Shown: positions 1-8,290 of the stretch, in pieces
Layout: the number at the start of each line of letters is the position of its first letter
Numbering within the stretch: position 1 is the first letter of the stretch
IMG/VR virus record: IMGVR_UViG_3300025131_000544
Coordinates: 1-20,466 of that record
Length of the DNA: 20,466 nt
Direction: 5' to 3' (one strand)
From: a virus
Notes under the pieces: model-generated
What the model saw: only the letters and a program-made list of their open reading frames with translations
Told to the model about the DNA's origin: nothing
The model's database searches: none
Translations under genes and position numbers: made by a program

Positions 1-1147
1 CACATTTCCAATCGCCTACCGTGTCCACAACGACCCTCTTTGAAACAACAGGAATATCCGATACATATGTGTTGTAGAAATCTAGCGCATAAACTTTGAA
101 CATTTCCATATCAACTTGCCATGCCTCTAGATAAGCCTGCGTAAAAAACTCTTCAAAAATTTCTTCTTCTGTAGTTTTAGTGGGTATTAATTCATATTCC
201 TCATAACCAGTAGCATGTCGCATAATATGTTCTAATCCTCCGATAGCAGAGTACCCATATGGCTCAGGAATATTAAAATTTCTCACAAAGGGAATGTTAC
301 ATTCCAGCAAATCATTTGTGAGCGGTGTCGGGGGCGTACTCATCCGAACACCGGTCATATATTCCCTCATGGCCGGAGAGCGAATATCTGCCACGAAACG
401 CCATGGCGCATTTTTATCGATGACAAAGCCATAGTTAGAAGCAATGCGAACTACCGTTGTAAAGTTGGGATCATATAAAAATTCATCGCACTTTTCATAA
501 TCCTCGGCGTGCGACGTATCCCCAATTTCTATTACAAGCCCTGTATTTAAAGGGGAGCACAAAATACTCTCAACGTAACCAGATAAAGTCATTGGAGAGC
601 CTCGTTTAATTCCTATCTCACAAAAATTAGTAAGCACCTCTAGGTAAGAATCAAATCCTGTAACTTTTTTATTATTGCTACTCATTACAGCCATAAAAAT
701 TTCTGAAAAAACTGGGTATACAGTATCAGACATATAAGTGTTGTATTGAGAGGGAATACTCTGCCAAGCTTTAGTCGCAGAAAGGTTTGCATATGGTCCG
801 CTAGGGATCATTTTTTCATTCGTAGCGGTTTCTCTTATTTTTTCGACAAAATCTCGCCAAGCGTCTGCCACAAAATTAAAAGCAAAAAGTGGAGTTCCCC
901 CACTACAATACTTCAATTGCTTAAGTCTATCTTCCCTTAAGACAACAGCGTTACCCAAAGAGTTAATTCTTCCATAATAGCGATCTTCTTCCCAAAAATT
1001 AAAATATGAAAAAGGCGCAGCTTCTGGGAATATTTCATCTCGATACCTGACCCTGTTCACAAACACATCAGTTGAGTTAGAATTATTATCGGCTGTAGAA
1101 AAGCTATCCGGGTCTTCCCCTATGTCTGGCTTGTCTGGCTGCGGCAT
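1..1147 (-). CDS. Unrecognised large virion/baseplate-region protein, 3' end cut by window edge
   Basis: A minus-strand frame opens with ATG at 1147 and stays open to base 1, giving 382 codons with no stop, so the gene continues beyond the window. It starts 4 nt after the stop of the hub-like gene, so it belongs to the same operon. The first ~25 residues are acidic and probably disordered (DIGEDPDSFSTADNNSNS). The rest looks globular and is rich in aromatic residues, for example FSYFNFWEEDRYYGR near residue 47 and NAPWRFVADIRSPAMREYM around residue 250. I see no signal peptide, membrane span or catalytic motif. Its place just after baseplate genes suggests a baseplate or other virion part, but this is inference from position only. 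I cannot assign it to a T4 gene. Confidence 0.8.
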   Translation of the reverse strand, partial: MPQPDKPDIGEDPDSFSTADNNSNSTDVFVNRVRYRDEIFPEAAPFSYFNFWEEDRYYGRINSLGNAVVLREDRLKQLKYCSGGTPLFAFNFVADAWRDFVEKIRETATNEKMIPSGPYANLSATKAWQSIPSQYNTYMSDTVYPVFSEIFMAVMSSNNKKVTGFDSYLEVLTNFCEIGIKRGSPMTLSGYVESILCSPLNTGLVIEIGDTSHAEDYEKCDEFLYDPNFTTVVRIASNYGFVIDKNAPWRFVADIRSPAMREYMTGVRMSTPPTPLTNDLLECNIPFVRNFNIPEPYGYSAIGGLEHIMRHATGYEEYELIPTKTTEEEIFEEFFTQAYLEAWQVDMEMFKVYALDFYNTYVSDIPVVSKRVVVDTVGDWKC

Positions 1148-1151
1148 TTAT

Positions 1152-3911
1152 CTACTCCTTCCCTGGTCGCTTTTGCCACATACAGGTTAACGTTGTTTCA
1201 AACGTACCCATAGAGATCGTGTTGCTTGACTTGACAACCATATAATATCCCCCAAGTCCAAGTTTGGATGCTACTGTGCTCCCAAGAGTAAGATCGGCGT
1301 TTATATACAGAAGCTGCCCGTTACGGAATAAAGTATTCCCAACCATAGTAAGTTCCAAGTCTTGCGGGAGTATTAAGGCTGATCCTTGTTGGCTGTTTTC
1401 TATATTCAGTGCCCTAAGTTGTGGCATCTTTTTTTCAGAGAAGGAAAATGTTTTTACGAGGCCTCGGTCAGACCCAAGTGTGAAATGGTATATGCCATTT
1501 GCAAGATCTTCCGTAATAGATTCATTTAAGTCGGGAGTTGCTTGTTCAATAAAAATAATAAAATAATTATGCTGTGCCAAAGTAGGTTGTCCATTGCCGG
1601 AGCCTTGATTCTTAGCCGCATCTTGTACGTCGTTGCCGTCAATGATACTCCCTTTTGCAAAATCAAGAGAACTAACAGCACTTGCCAGACTAAAGGCCAA
1701 CCTTTTTCTACCCTCTATAGAATAAGCATCGTTGATGAGCGGGGCGACCAGATCATTGAGGAGTGAGTCTACAAACCTTCTAAACGATATAGCATTAATC
1801 GGTGGCTCACTTTGTACAAACGTCTGCAAAAACCACTGCCCAAAATAATCGACAGAGATAGGCAAGTCGGCCAAAGGATATACATCTGTACCTTTAGTGC
1901 CCGGCACATCATAAACAGAGGGCGCAAAGCTGCCTAGTACTATTTTTGGCAGCATCCCTATAATGCCATGCATTCCAGTTAAGGCTTCTTCGATAATATC
2001 TCCGAGCTTAAAATAAAATAAGTTAACTTTTGATTTATCTTCGCTGGCATCTGGTGAGTCAGAAGCATCCCCAGCGGGATCGAGAGTGCCTCCTGGCGGG
2101 TGCTTCGCTTGGGGGTTGCGCTGTCTTTTTGCTTCGGCTAGCAGAGCGTCCTGCATTCTCTTCTCGGCCGCCTGTTGTTGCGCCTTGGTAGCCCCTTTAG
2201 CATTTACTTTACCTACTGCTCTTGGCTGCCTTTTCTTGCTGCCGTCAGGTTTCTTTTCGTCCGTCACAATATTTTTTAGATCTACCGTAATATAGTGCAA
2301 TTTACTGTTTGTATATAAATTGGTCATAAATTTAGCATACTTACTATGCCTTATTTTAGCTTGAATATTAGACTTGGCGGACTGGGCTGCCTTGATGCCT
2401 TTCTCCAAATCTTTTTTAGCTTGAGCATTATCTTTATCGAAGCGATCTACATAATCTTTGTGCATATTAAGAATAGCAAGCTCAAAATCCACCTCATCAA
2501 GAGATACATGAAAGAAACCGCCGCTGGCGCTTGCTATTCTTTTAGCCAAAATTCCCTTAACTTGCGTTGGTACTTCTACCTCATATGAGGTCGCTCCTCG
2601 TCCCCCTGTACGTCTGGTTTGCTTCTTTTTGAAGTTGACCCCTGTCTTTCCTGCGTTGGGGATTGGACCAGCACCACTATAAACGTAGTCCTTGTACAGC
2701 TTATCTTTAGCCCAGTCAATATCCTCCATTGTTTTAGAAATCCAAATTCTCTTTTTACTGATGGGCTCCTTGTTGTCCGAGTCGGCCAGAACATTAGAAA
2801 CATAACTGCTCGCCAAAATAGAATCTAGAGAGCCGACGTATTCTATTTTTAATTCTACCTGCCCTTCCTGCATAAAATTTAATTTATAAGATATCAAATT
2901 CAGAGCAATAACTTTTTGCGTACCCTCAACCGCTGTTAAGAATTTCTGATTCATGGCAAAGGGGCCTTCTAAATTACTTGCTTTCCCACGGGGAACTCCC
3001 CACCCTACCCGAGCCTTTAATACAGTGAATTCTCTAGGAGGGCGAGGGGCATCGACCTTCGCTGCGAAAAGTACCTTCCCGGTGCCTAGCGCAGTTCGTT
3101 TCTTTGAAGATATTCTTCCGCCGTATTGGGGGTCGGCGTCATCGTCGGTGGCACCTACTCTTCCTCCCATTAGTTCATACGCATTAGCTAGTGCCCAGGC
3201 TATTGCCTCGGCTTCTTCTTTGTCGGCTGCCTCTTGCTTCATGTCTCTGGGTCCAGAAGTGCTCCTCACTTTTTTGGAGGGAGGTTGCGGGGCCTTTAGC
3301 TGAGAAGGATTGGTTACAAACAAAAACTTTGTAAACTCCTCATTGAGTAATTCTCGAACTGAAGCGAAAAATAAAGTTATGTTGGCTTTAAGTGTCTTGT
3401 CACCCTCGTGCTTATTATCAAATTGCCAAGAAAAATCTTTTACTCCGACACCCGTTCCTAAAGTGCCCCTACCTTTTAAAAGCATGCTGGCGTCACCTTT
3501 CATCGCAGAAGTTCCTGCAAGCCTTACTGGCTTACCTCCACGAACAACCACTCGGTCAGACATTTGGATATAATCACTAAAAAGAATTTTTTCGTCGGGG
3601 ACTTTTTTACCCTTGTCGTTTGTTCCGCCGTCAGAATAATAAAACTCCATCATAGGAACGAGATTTCCTAGTTGTGCTGGTGTCGCATAAACAAAAGAAG
3701 ATACGTCAACAGGATTGCCGATCAAAGGAATGAGTGAGTTTGGCTTTCCGATATAGTTTATCAAATGTTTATACGGATTAGTCGTTCTGGCTCTGCCGGA
3801 CTTAGTTAACCCGGTGCCGCTTCTTTGTCCAGCAAGTGTTTGCATAAGCAGAAGTTGTGCTTTTTTTTGCCGAAACTTTGCTGCGCTTTTGGTTTTATCT
3901 TTGGGTGGCAT
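1152..3911 (-). CDS. Probable baseplate hub / central tail protein (919 aa)
   Basis: A 919-residue protein between the gp53-like gene and an unknown gene. The last ~150 residues are rich in beta strands and carry a pattern typical of contractile-tail hub proteins (T4 gp27 / P2 gpD group): LTMVGNTLFRNGQLLYIN, then GGYYMVVKSSNTISMGTFET and a final strand before MWQKRPGKE. That part should be the hub's barrel-like module. The N terminus is basic (KDKTKSAAKFRQKK). Residues ~547-623 form a Lys/Ala/Gln-rich low-complexity linker (KGATKAQQQAAEKRMQDA) that splits the protein into two halves. It is much longer than T4 gp27 (391 aa), so it may combine the hub with other baseplate functions. No lysozyme or peptidase motif is visible. 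It starts at ATG with GAGATG just upstream, 12 nt after the gp53-like stop. Hub identity is inferred from the C-terminal pattern and synteny. Confidence 0.55.
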   Translation of the reverse strand: MPPKDKTKSAAKFRQKKAQLLLMQTLAGQRSGTGLTKSGRARTTNPYKHLINYIGKPNSLIPLIGNPVDVSSFVYATPAQLGNLVPMMEFYYSDGGTNDKGKKVPDEKILFSDYIQMSDRVVVRGGKPVRLAGTSAMKGDASMLLKGRGTLGTGVGVKDFSWQFDNKHEGDKTLKANITLFFASVRELLNEEFTKFLFVTNPSQLKAPQPPSKKVRSTSGPRDMKQEAADKEEAEAIAWALANAYELMGGRVGATDDDADPQYGGRISSKKRTALGTGKVLFAAKVDAPRPPREFTVLKARVGWGVPRGKASNLEGPFAMNQKFLTAVEGTQKVIALNLISYKLNFMQEGQVELKIEYVGSLDSILASSYVSNVLADSDNKEPISKKRIWISKTMEDIDWAKDKLYKDYVYSGAGPIPNAGKTGVNFKKKQTRRTGGRGATSYEVEVPTQVKGILAKRIASASGGFFHVSLDEVDFELAILNMHKDYVDRFDKDNAQAKKDLEKGIKAAQSAKSNIQAKIRHSKYAKFMTNLYTNSKLHYITVDLKNIVTDEKKPDGSKKRQPRAVGKVNAKGATKAQQQAAEKRMQDALLAEAKRQRNPQAKHPPGGTLDPAGDASDSPDASEDKSKVNLFYFKLGDIIEEALTGMHGIIGMLPKIVLGSFAPSVYDVPGTKGTDVYPLADLPISVDYFGQWFLQTFVQSEPPINAISFRRFVDSLLNDLVAPLINDAYSIEGRKRLAFSLASAVSSLDFAKGSIIDGNDVQDAAKNQGSGNGQPTLAQHNYFIIFIEQATPDLNESITEDLANGIYHFTLGSDRGLVKTFSFSEKKMPQLRALNIENSQQGSALILPQDLELTMVGNTLFRNGQLLYINADLTLGSTVASKLGLGGYYMVVKSSNTISMGTFETTLTCMWQKRPGKE

Positions 3912-3923
3912 TATACATCTCTT

Positions 3924-4265
3924 TTATGTTCGGAAAAAATCTAGCACCACCTCGATGGGGCTTGGGACATAAATCGTTTCGCCAATTTTAAAATGAGCCT
4001 CAGTTGGCTTTTTATTATACCACGCTATGACCCACCATAGTCCAGCAGAACCATAGTACTCTGAAGCTATCTTAAACAGGCGTGAACTTGAAGACCATAT
4101 TACTGGCGTTGAAGTAATCGACGCTATTTCCTCTGTGGTTGGATATCTAAACCTAGCTGTAGAATATTGAACTATTTGGTTCAAGTCTCGATTGACTAAA
4201 AATTTATCTTTATAATCTTTGTTGTTGTTAATAAAAATATTTCTATTTATAAATCTAGAATACAT
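3924..4265 (-). CDS. Small LysM-like baseplate wedge protein (gp53-like)
   Basis: 113 residues. The C-terminal half reads SRLFKIASEYYGSAGLWWVI followed by AWYNKK and GETIYVPSP. This is the LysM-like pattern (domain start, helix with xWWxI, Asn, then G-x-x-I-xx-P) seen in T4 gp53 and in small tail proteins of contractile systems such as P2 gpX. In those systems the protein joins baseplate subunits around the hub and tube. Here it is shorter than T4 gp53 (196 aa). The N-terminal half is basic and not recognisable. It starts 3 nt after the stop of the upstream gene with GGGGAAATAAGAA before the ATG, so it is probably translationally coupled. Its position between the tube-initiator-like gene and the hub gene fits a baseplate role. 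A general LysM tail protein that is not a strict gp53 orthologue is also possible. Confidence 0.68.
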   Translation of the reverse strand: MYSRFINRNIFINNNKDYKDKFLVNRDLNQIVQYSTARFRYPTTEEIASITSTPVIWSSSSRLFKIASEYYGSAGLWWVIAWYNKKPTEAHFKIGETIYVPSPIEVVLDFFRT

Positions 4266-4268
4266 TTC

Positions 4269-5108
4269 TTATTTCCCCAGGAGTTTGTTTTTTTGTGCTT
4301 GCAATAAACCAATCCTCTTGTCTATATCTTTTGTCTTTTCTTGTTTGGTTGGCAATCTTACCTTGGCAGCATCTGTATGGACAGGCACCGGGTTATTTGT
4401 TGCGTAAGGAAATCCCTTGCGTCCGCCCCTAAATGCATAACCTTTGTCGGTTCGCACCCACCCCAAGGAATGTTCATGTAGTACATTTAATTCAAAATTA
4501 AGTTTTATTGCTTTCGGTAAATATTCTACATCAGATGTACCCAGTGGCTTCGTAAACTCTGGCTTCTGGTCTTTTCCTATCATAAACATTCCCATGTCGA
4601 GTTGCGGGTCCATAGTAAATCCATTCAAATATCCCAAAAGTCCCGCTCCTGTCGCAGCATCCTGTATCAAGTTACCAAACTTAACTCGTACTAGGGGTCC
4701 CTGAATGATATTACTTCCGGCCACGATTGATGACGCTGCGCCAACGGCGACGCCGGGATCAGAGTATAGAGGGTATAAGAAGGTCAACAAACCGTTAATC
4801 TCGTCCATATTATCTTTTGCCTGTTCTATTGAAGAAGCTGGAACGATCCATGATACAGCCAACGCCCGGCGAGTATTTTGGAAAGTTGGTATAGGGTCCA
4901 TTCGCCCGTAAACTTGCTCCGAAGACCACTCTGAATTATAAGCGTCGCTGAACGAGTCCACGAACGCCGAAAAAGAAACCGTCGCTCCTGTGGGAACATG
5001 CTGTATCTCTAAAGTGAACCCCTCGTTGAACAATCTCTGCTCGCCGGCAGTTTCTTTCTTTATGCCTGTGAGCAGTTTTCTTTTATTAAAGATGTTATCT
5101 TCTGCCAT
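4269..5108 (-). CDS. Probable tail-tube initiator / baseplate-tube junction protein (gp48/gp54-like)
   Basis: 279 residues, no membrane segments. Residues ~45-75 read SFSAFVDSFSDAYNSEWSSE, then VYGRMDPIPTFQNTRRALAV, followed by a segment ending NGLLTFLYPLYSD. A later block reads GLLGYLNGFTMDPQLDMGMF and then LNFELNVLHEHSLGW. This arrangement resembles tube-like baseplate proteins that sit between tape measure and hub genes in contractile phages and cap the baseplate so that the tube can polymerise (T4 gp48/gp54 role). The C terminus is a short charged helix (KQEKTKDIDKRIGLLQAQK). The gene follows the tape-measure stop by 10 nt with a good GGGAG site 7 nt before the ATG. The assignment rests on synteny and a remembered family pattern, not on catalytic residues. 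It could instead be another wedge or hub accessory protein. Confidence 0.5.
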   Translation of the reverse strand: MAEDNIFNKRKLLTGIKKETAGEQRLFNEGFTLEIQHVPTGATVSFSAFVDSFSDAYNSEWSSEQVYGRMDPIPTFQNTRRALAVSWIVPASSIEQAKDNMDEINGLLTFLYPLYSDPGVAVGAASSIVAGSNIIQGPLVRVKFGNLIQDAATGAGLLGYLNGFTMDPQLDMGMFMIGKDQKPEFTKPLGTSDVEYLPKAIKLNFELNVLHEHSLGWVRTDKGYAFRGGRKGFPYATNNPVPVHTDAAKVRLPTKQEKTKDIDKRIGLLQAQKNKLLGK

Positions 5109-5118
5109 TTGTTTCTCC

Positions 5119-7671
5119 CTATCTTGCGATATTCATTCCATACTCATCGTTTAATACATTAACTATAACCTCGCCAAGTTTCTTCTCATTAACTTGTAGG
5201 ACCACGGTACGATCAGTGGAAGACTGTCCTCCGGCTGGAGCAAACATATTCCCTATTGCGCCAGCAATTCTATCAAAGCCTCCCATTTCGGCTGACTTTG
5301 TTGCTTCGCCCACGATAGCCACAGCAGACATAGCCCTCTCCATGTTGTCTAATTCGGATGTGTTCATCTTCGCTGATACCGTAATAATCCTCTCTAAAGA
5401 ATTTAGTCCAGACTCTGCCTCCTTGAGGGCGGCCACTCCGTCGCTTATGCTTGCCATGGAATGACCAAGAGATAAAAAGGCTGAACTCAAAGCGGCAACG
5501 CCGATCATCATGGCAGTTCCTGTGATTGGATTCATTATCGCAAAGCCAAGTGCAATCAGTGCAGCGGTAAGAATAAAGAGAGACGCAGCAAAAGTAACAA
5601 TGCCCTTGCCGACGCCACCCCACTCCAGTTGACTCATTCTTTCAAAACCGTCAGCAAATGTCCCGATGCTTCCTGCCAATACAGACATTCCGTAAGCAGC
5701 GAGTGCAATACCTGCACCCATCATTAAAGCGGCGGCACCAAGAGCCAGCATAGCTAAAGCAAAGGCCGGCAAGACACCACTAGAAAGGGCGAGACCGGCA
5801 ACAACCATAAGAGCTACAAATGGTATTATTAACAACCCGAGCGCAGCCACTGCTGGCCAGAGCGCATCGCCCAGCCCAGAGAATGACATAACAAGCGTAG
5901 CCATACCAGTTGCCGCTAGCCAGATACCGGCTCCCAATAACAACACGGCGGCTCCCAGGGCTAGAATACCTAATATTAATTCTTTATTTATTTTCAGCCC
6001 CTGCCCCTTGGTCTTGTTGGCTAACTTTTCAGCCGCCTGCGCTTCGAGTTCAGCAGCAGTAAGGGCCTGTTTTGATGCTGTCTCCGCAACGTTGAATCCT
6101 ATTCTGAGTTTTGCCAGCACAGTGCTTGCTGCGGAAATAGCTTGCCATGTTTTATGGATAACTAGTATAGCCTGGAAGATTTTATAAAATGAGACGAGGA
6201 CGCCGACGAGGATGAGAAAGCCGCCAATATACGGCATTATCCCAGACTCAGCCATGGCGGTGGCCCACCCGGCGATGGTTATGGCTAATGGGGCGAATGC
6301 CTGCATCATTTTTTCACCAGCAGCCGTCAGCTTCTGGGTCATCTCTGTGAGTGCTTCGGCTCGCTTGGAGGCTTCTATCTGTTTTTCATTATACTTTGCG
6401 AATTCTTCTGGGTCTCCGAATATTTTCGCAGCCACATCAACGTCAATGCCCATCATCTCGGAAATAGCCTGCTTCTCTCTGTGGTGCAGCGCACTAAACT
6501 TTTTGTCGGTGTTTGCGAACTCCCTCTGCATTATACCAAGGCGGTCGGCATGCGATGCTGTCAATAATTCCGTGGAGTTAATTTGCATCCCCAACTGTGC
6601 GTTAAGCTTTCCAGCCATATCGGAAGCACCTTCAAATGTATCAACCGCTTCTGCTATATTAAATGCAGCCTCAACATCAACACCCATGGCCCTAGCTTTT
6701 TTAGCTAAGTCTTCGAATTTTTTAACGCCGTCTTTTCCGAAGCGTGCCATCTTTGGACCAAGCTTTACAAAGTCCTCGTACACTTGTCCAGTCGGTAGAT
6801 TAAGACCCTGAGCCAATTTGTCGAGCCTTGTCAGAAGTCCGGCGGATGAGCCCACCGATCCTTTCATGGAGTGAGATACAAGATCTATTGCTTTTGCGGA
6901 TACCTCAGAAGAAACTCCTAGGCGATTCATCATCACAACGTTGTCACTTAAATCTTTTTGGTCTTTCCGACTCATTTCGGCGAAATTATTGAAATTCTTA
7001 TTCAGAGCAGTCTGGGCTTCCGACGAATCCTTCATGGTTATTCCAAATTTGCTTCCTGTGGCGACTTGGTCCTTCATCACATCAACGGATTGCTGTCCGA
7101 GTCCGCTGTTAACTTGAAGGGACTTGTTAAAGGTATCAAACTTTAGTCCGATATCCTTTAGCTGACTTGCCATGTCCATAATGCCGCCAGAGAAGGCAAT
7201 ATTTTGGGCACCAGCAAACCTCATGGTCTTGGTTAGACTATTTTGGGCTTCCTCTACACGCTTTAGCCAGAATTCTCGTCTTTTCTCCGCAGCAACTTGT
7301 TTCTTTAATGTCTCTACAAACGCTTCTACTTCTGCGCCGTGTGCGTTGACATATCCTTGGGCAAGATCGACGAGATCGTTATAGTCAGAAAGGTCTTCGG
7401 CTCCCCTTTTTCTGGCTTCTTCTAAATTAGCCTCGGCTTCTAGAAGGGCATTGATATCATTTTGAACTTCTTTGGTTATCTTGCCTTCTTGGACAAGTGC
7501 TTCAAAGTTTTTTACAGTTAACTCATTGACGTTGTTGAGTGTGGTTCTTAAGTATCCGTATTGCTCATTCAGACCTTTGATGGCTTGAGTTTGTTCACGG
7601 GTAGCGGCAGCCGCCTTTTTACTGGCTTCTTCTTCTGCTGCTAATTGTTCTGGGGTCTTGTCGTCAGCCAC
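5119..7671 (-). CDS. Tail tape measure protein (850 aa)
   Basis: 850 residues with the usual tape-measure layout: a charged, helical, coiled-coil-like N-terminal part (EEEASKKAAAATREQTQAI and many Glu/Lys/Ala heptad-like stretches to ~150), a long helical middle, hydrophobic helices between about residues 460 and 740, and a small C-terminal tail (TDRTVVLQVNEKKLGEVIVN). Two hydrophobic units are similar to each other: LALGAAVLLLGAGIWLAATG and LALGAAALMMGAGIALAAYG. Such proteins fill the tail tube, set its length and are ejected into the cell envelope with DNA. At ~0.15 nm per residue this length would give a tail of roughly 125 nm (inference). The start is GTG at 7671, with GAGGTGA 5 nt upstream overlapping the previous stop codon, so it is translationally coupled to the 119-aa gene. 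The T4 functional counterpart is gp29, but no close sequence match is claimed. Confidence 0.9.
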   Translation of the reverse strand: MADDKTPEQLAAEEEASKKAAAATREQTQAIKGLNEQYGYLRTTLNNVNELTVKNFEALVQEGKITKEVQNDINALLEAEANLEEARKRGAEDLSDYNDLVDLAQGYVNAHGAEVEAFVETLKKQVAAEKRREFWLKRVEEAQNSLTKTMRFAGAQNIAFSGGIMDMASQLKDIGLKFDTFNKSLQVNSGLGQQSVDVMKDQVATGSKFGITMKDSSEAQTALNKNFNNFAEMSRKDQKDLSDNVVMMNRLGVSSEVSAKAIDLVSHSMKGSVGSSAGLLTRLDKLAQGLNLPTGQVYEDFVKLGPKMARFGKDGVKKFEDLAKKARAMGVDVEAAFNIAEAVDTFEGASDMAGKLNAQLGMQINSTELLTASHADRLGIMQREFANTDKKFSALHHREKQAISEMMGIDVDVAAKIFGDPEEFAKYNEKQIEASKRAEALTEMTQKLTAAGEKMMQAFAPLAITIAGWATAMAESGIMPYIGGFLILVGVLVSFYKIFQAILVIHKTWQAISAASTVLAKLRIGFNVAETASKQALTAAELEAQAAEKLANKTKGQGLKINKELILGILALGAAVLLLGAGIWLAATGMATLVMSFSGLGDALWPAVAALGLLIIPFVALMVVAGLALSSGVLPAFALAMLALGAAALMMGAGIALAAYGMSVLAGSIGTFADGFERMSQLEWGGVGKGIVTFAASLFILTAALIALGFAIMNPITGTAMMIGVAALSSAFLSLGHSMASISDGVAALKEAESGLNSLERIITVSAKMNTSELDNMERAMSAVAIVGEATKSAEMGGFDRIAGAIGNMFAPAGGQSSTDRTVVLQVNEKKLGEVIVNVLNDEYGMNIAR

Positions 7672-7681
7672 CTAGCTCACC

Positions 7682-8041
7682 TCACGGATTGCGAATTGGC
7701 CAATTAATCTTAGCTTCTCGCTCAAATCTTTTGATTGCTACATCAAGTTTGGATTTTTGTTTATAAGTCATAGGGTCATCAAGTCCGTATTTCTTGATGT
7801 ACATCATGTATCTTTTTTCGTTCACCAGAGCGTCTGTGAATCGAGTAACTTCTAATTTATTGCCCCGTACTTTGACTGGGATTCTGCGTCCTTTAAACAT
7901 TTTAGACAAAAGATATTCTATCCAAGCAGCGAACACATGAAGAATATTTTCATTTAACTGCCCTTTGCGAGCAGCGCCCAAATCAAATACGATATTTTCA
8001 AATTCATCTTCGTTTAACATACTAATCCCCAGCATTGACAC
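7682..8041 (-). CDS. Small protein before the tape measure; possible tail-assembly factor
   Basis: The full open frame is 119 aa from a GTG at 8041, which has no Shine-Dalgarno site. ATG at 8020 has GGGG about 6 nt upstream and gives a 112-aa protein beginning MLNEDEFENIVFDL; this start is more likely. The protein is soluble, helical and basic towards the C terminus (KRFEREAKINWPIRNP), with no recognisable motif. It lies directly between the gp26-like/frameshift pair and the tape measure, where tail-assembly chaperones are usually found, so a role in tape-measure or tube assembly is plausible but unproven. Its stop overlaps the ribosome site of the tape measure. A copy of the recurrent ACTATWTA element lies 30 nt upstream of ATG 8020, so it may also be transcribed separately. 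Confidence 0.8.
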   Translation of the reverse strand: MSMLGISMLNEDEFENIVFDLGAARKGQLNENILHVFAAWIEYLLSKMFKGRRIPVKVRGNKLEVTRFTDALVNEKRYMMYIKKYGLDDPMTYKQKSKLDVAIKRFEREAKINWPIRNP

Positions 8042-8050
8042 TTTGTTTAA

Positions 8051-8058
8051 TAAATAGT
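8051..8058 (-). promoter_or_regulatory. Recurrent intergenic element ACTATWTA, site 6 (before the 119-aa gene)
   Basis: Minus strand reads ACTATTTA within an 11-mer ACTATTTATTA (8048-8058) that is identical to the one before the tail-tube gene. It lies just after the stop of the frameshift frame (8072-8074) and 30 nt before ATG 8020. It is a candidate late-promoter core, inferred from recurrence only. Confidence 0.35.
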
Positions 8059-8071
8059 TGCCAAGTGAGGT

Positions 8072-8290
8072 TTATCTTCTCGATTTAGATTTTGATTTGC
8101 GCAGGCTTTCTTCTTGAGCTTCGACTTCTTTTTTCTTTTGCTCGGCTAACCTATTTAGAAACCACCTTCGTATAACAACTGGGAGATTGTAAGCCTCAAA
8201 GAAGCTCCACCCCCCATAATACTTAAGTTGGAAAAACTCTTCGTAAACTGCTAGTTTATATTCGTCACTTAGGCCAAAAAAAGTCCGTGG
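8072..8290 (-). CDS. Start-less overlapping ORF, probable frameshift extension of the gp26-like protein
   Basis: The frame is open from the in-frame TGA at 8291-8293 to the TAA at 8072-8074. It contains no ATG, GTG or TTG codon, so it cannot begin by itself in the usual way. It is clearly protein-like: DEYKLAVYEEFFQLKYYGGW, then SFFEAYNLPVVIRRWFLNRL, ending in a Lys/Glu/Ser-rich tail with final SKSRR. It overlaps the end of the gp26-like gene, whose last codons run through a T7 run (8276-8282). A +1 slip there gives a fused protein of about 355 residues, and a -2 slip about 356. A -1 slip gives an immediate stop (GCC TAA). Its place between tail tube and tape measure is where lambda G/GT-type frameshifted tail-assembly chaperones lie. 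Alternatives are a homopolymer length error in the assembly or a non-standard start. Confidence 0.75.
   Translation of the reverse strand, partial: PRTFFGLSDEYKLAVYEEFFQLKYYGGWSFFEAYNLPVVIRRWFLNRLAEQKKKEVEAQEESLRKSKSKSRR

Noticed and set aside
4244-4251. Perfect T4 late promoter sequence TATAAATA on the minus strand
   Set aside because: It lies inside codons 5-8 of the gp53-like gene (FINRN) and is a single occurrence. The recurrent intergenic element has a different core.
6212-6811. 199-aa open frame on the plus strand
   Set aside because: It is antisense to the tape measure throughout, with low-quality protein composition and no ribosome site. It is a shadow of the Ala-rich coding strand.
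8018-8041. GTG at 8041 as start of the 119-aa gene
   Set aside because: No Shine-Dalgarno site precedes it, while ATG 8020 has GGGG at a usable distance. The longer frame is kept as coordinates only because it cannot be excluded.
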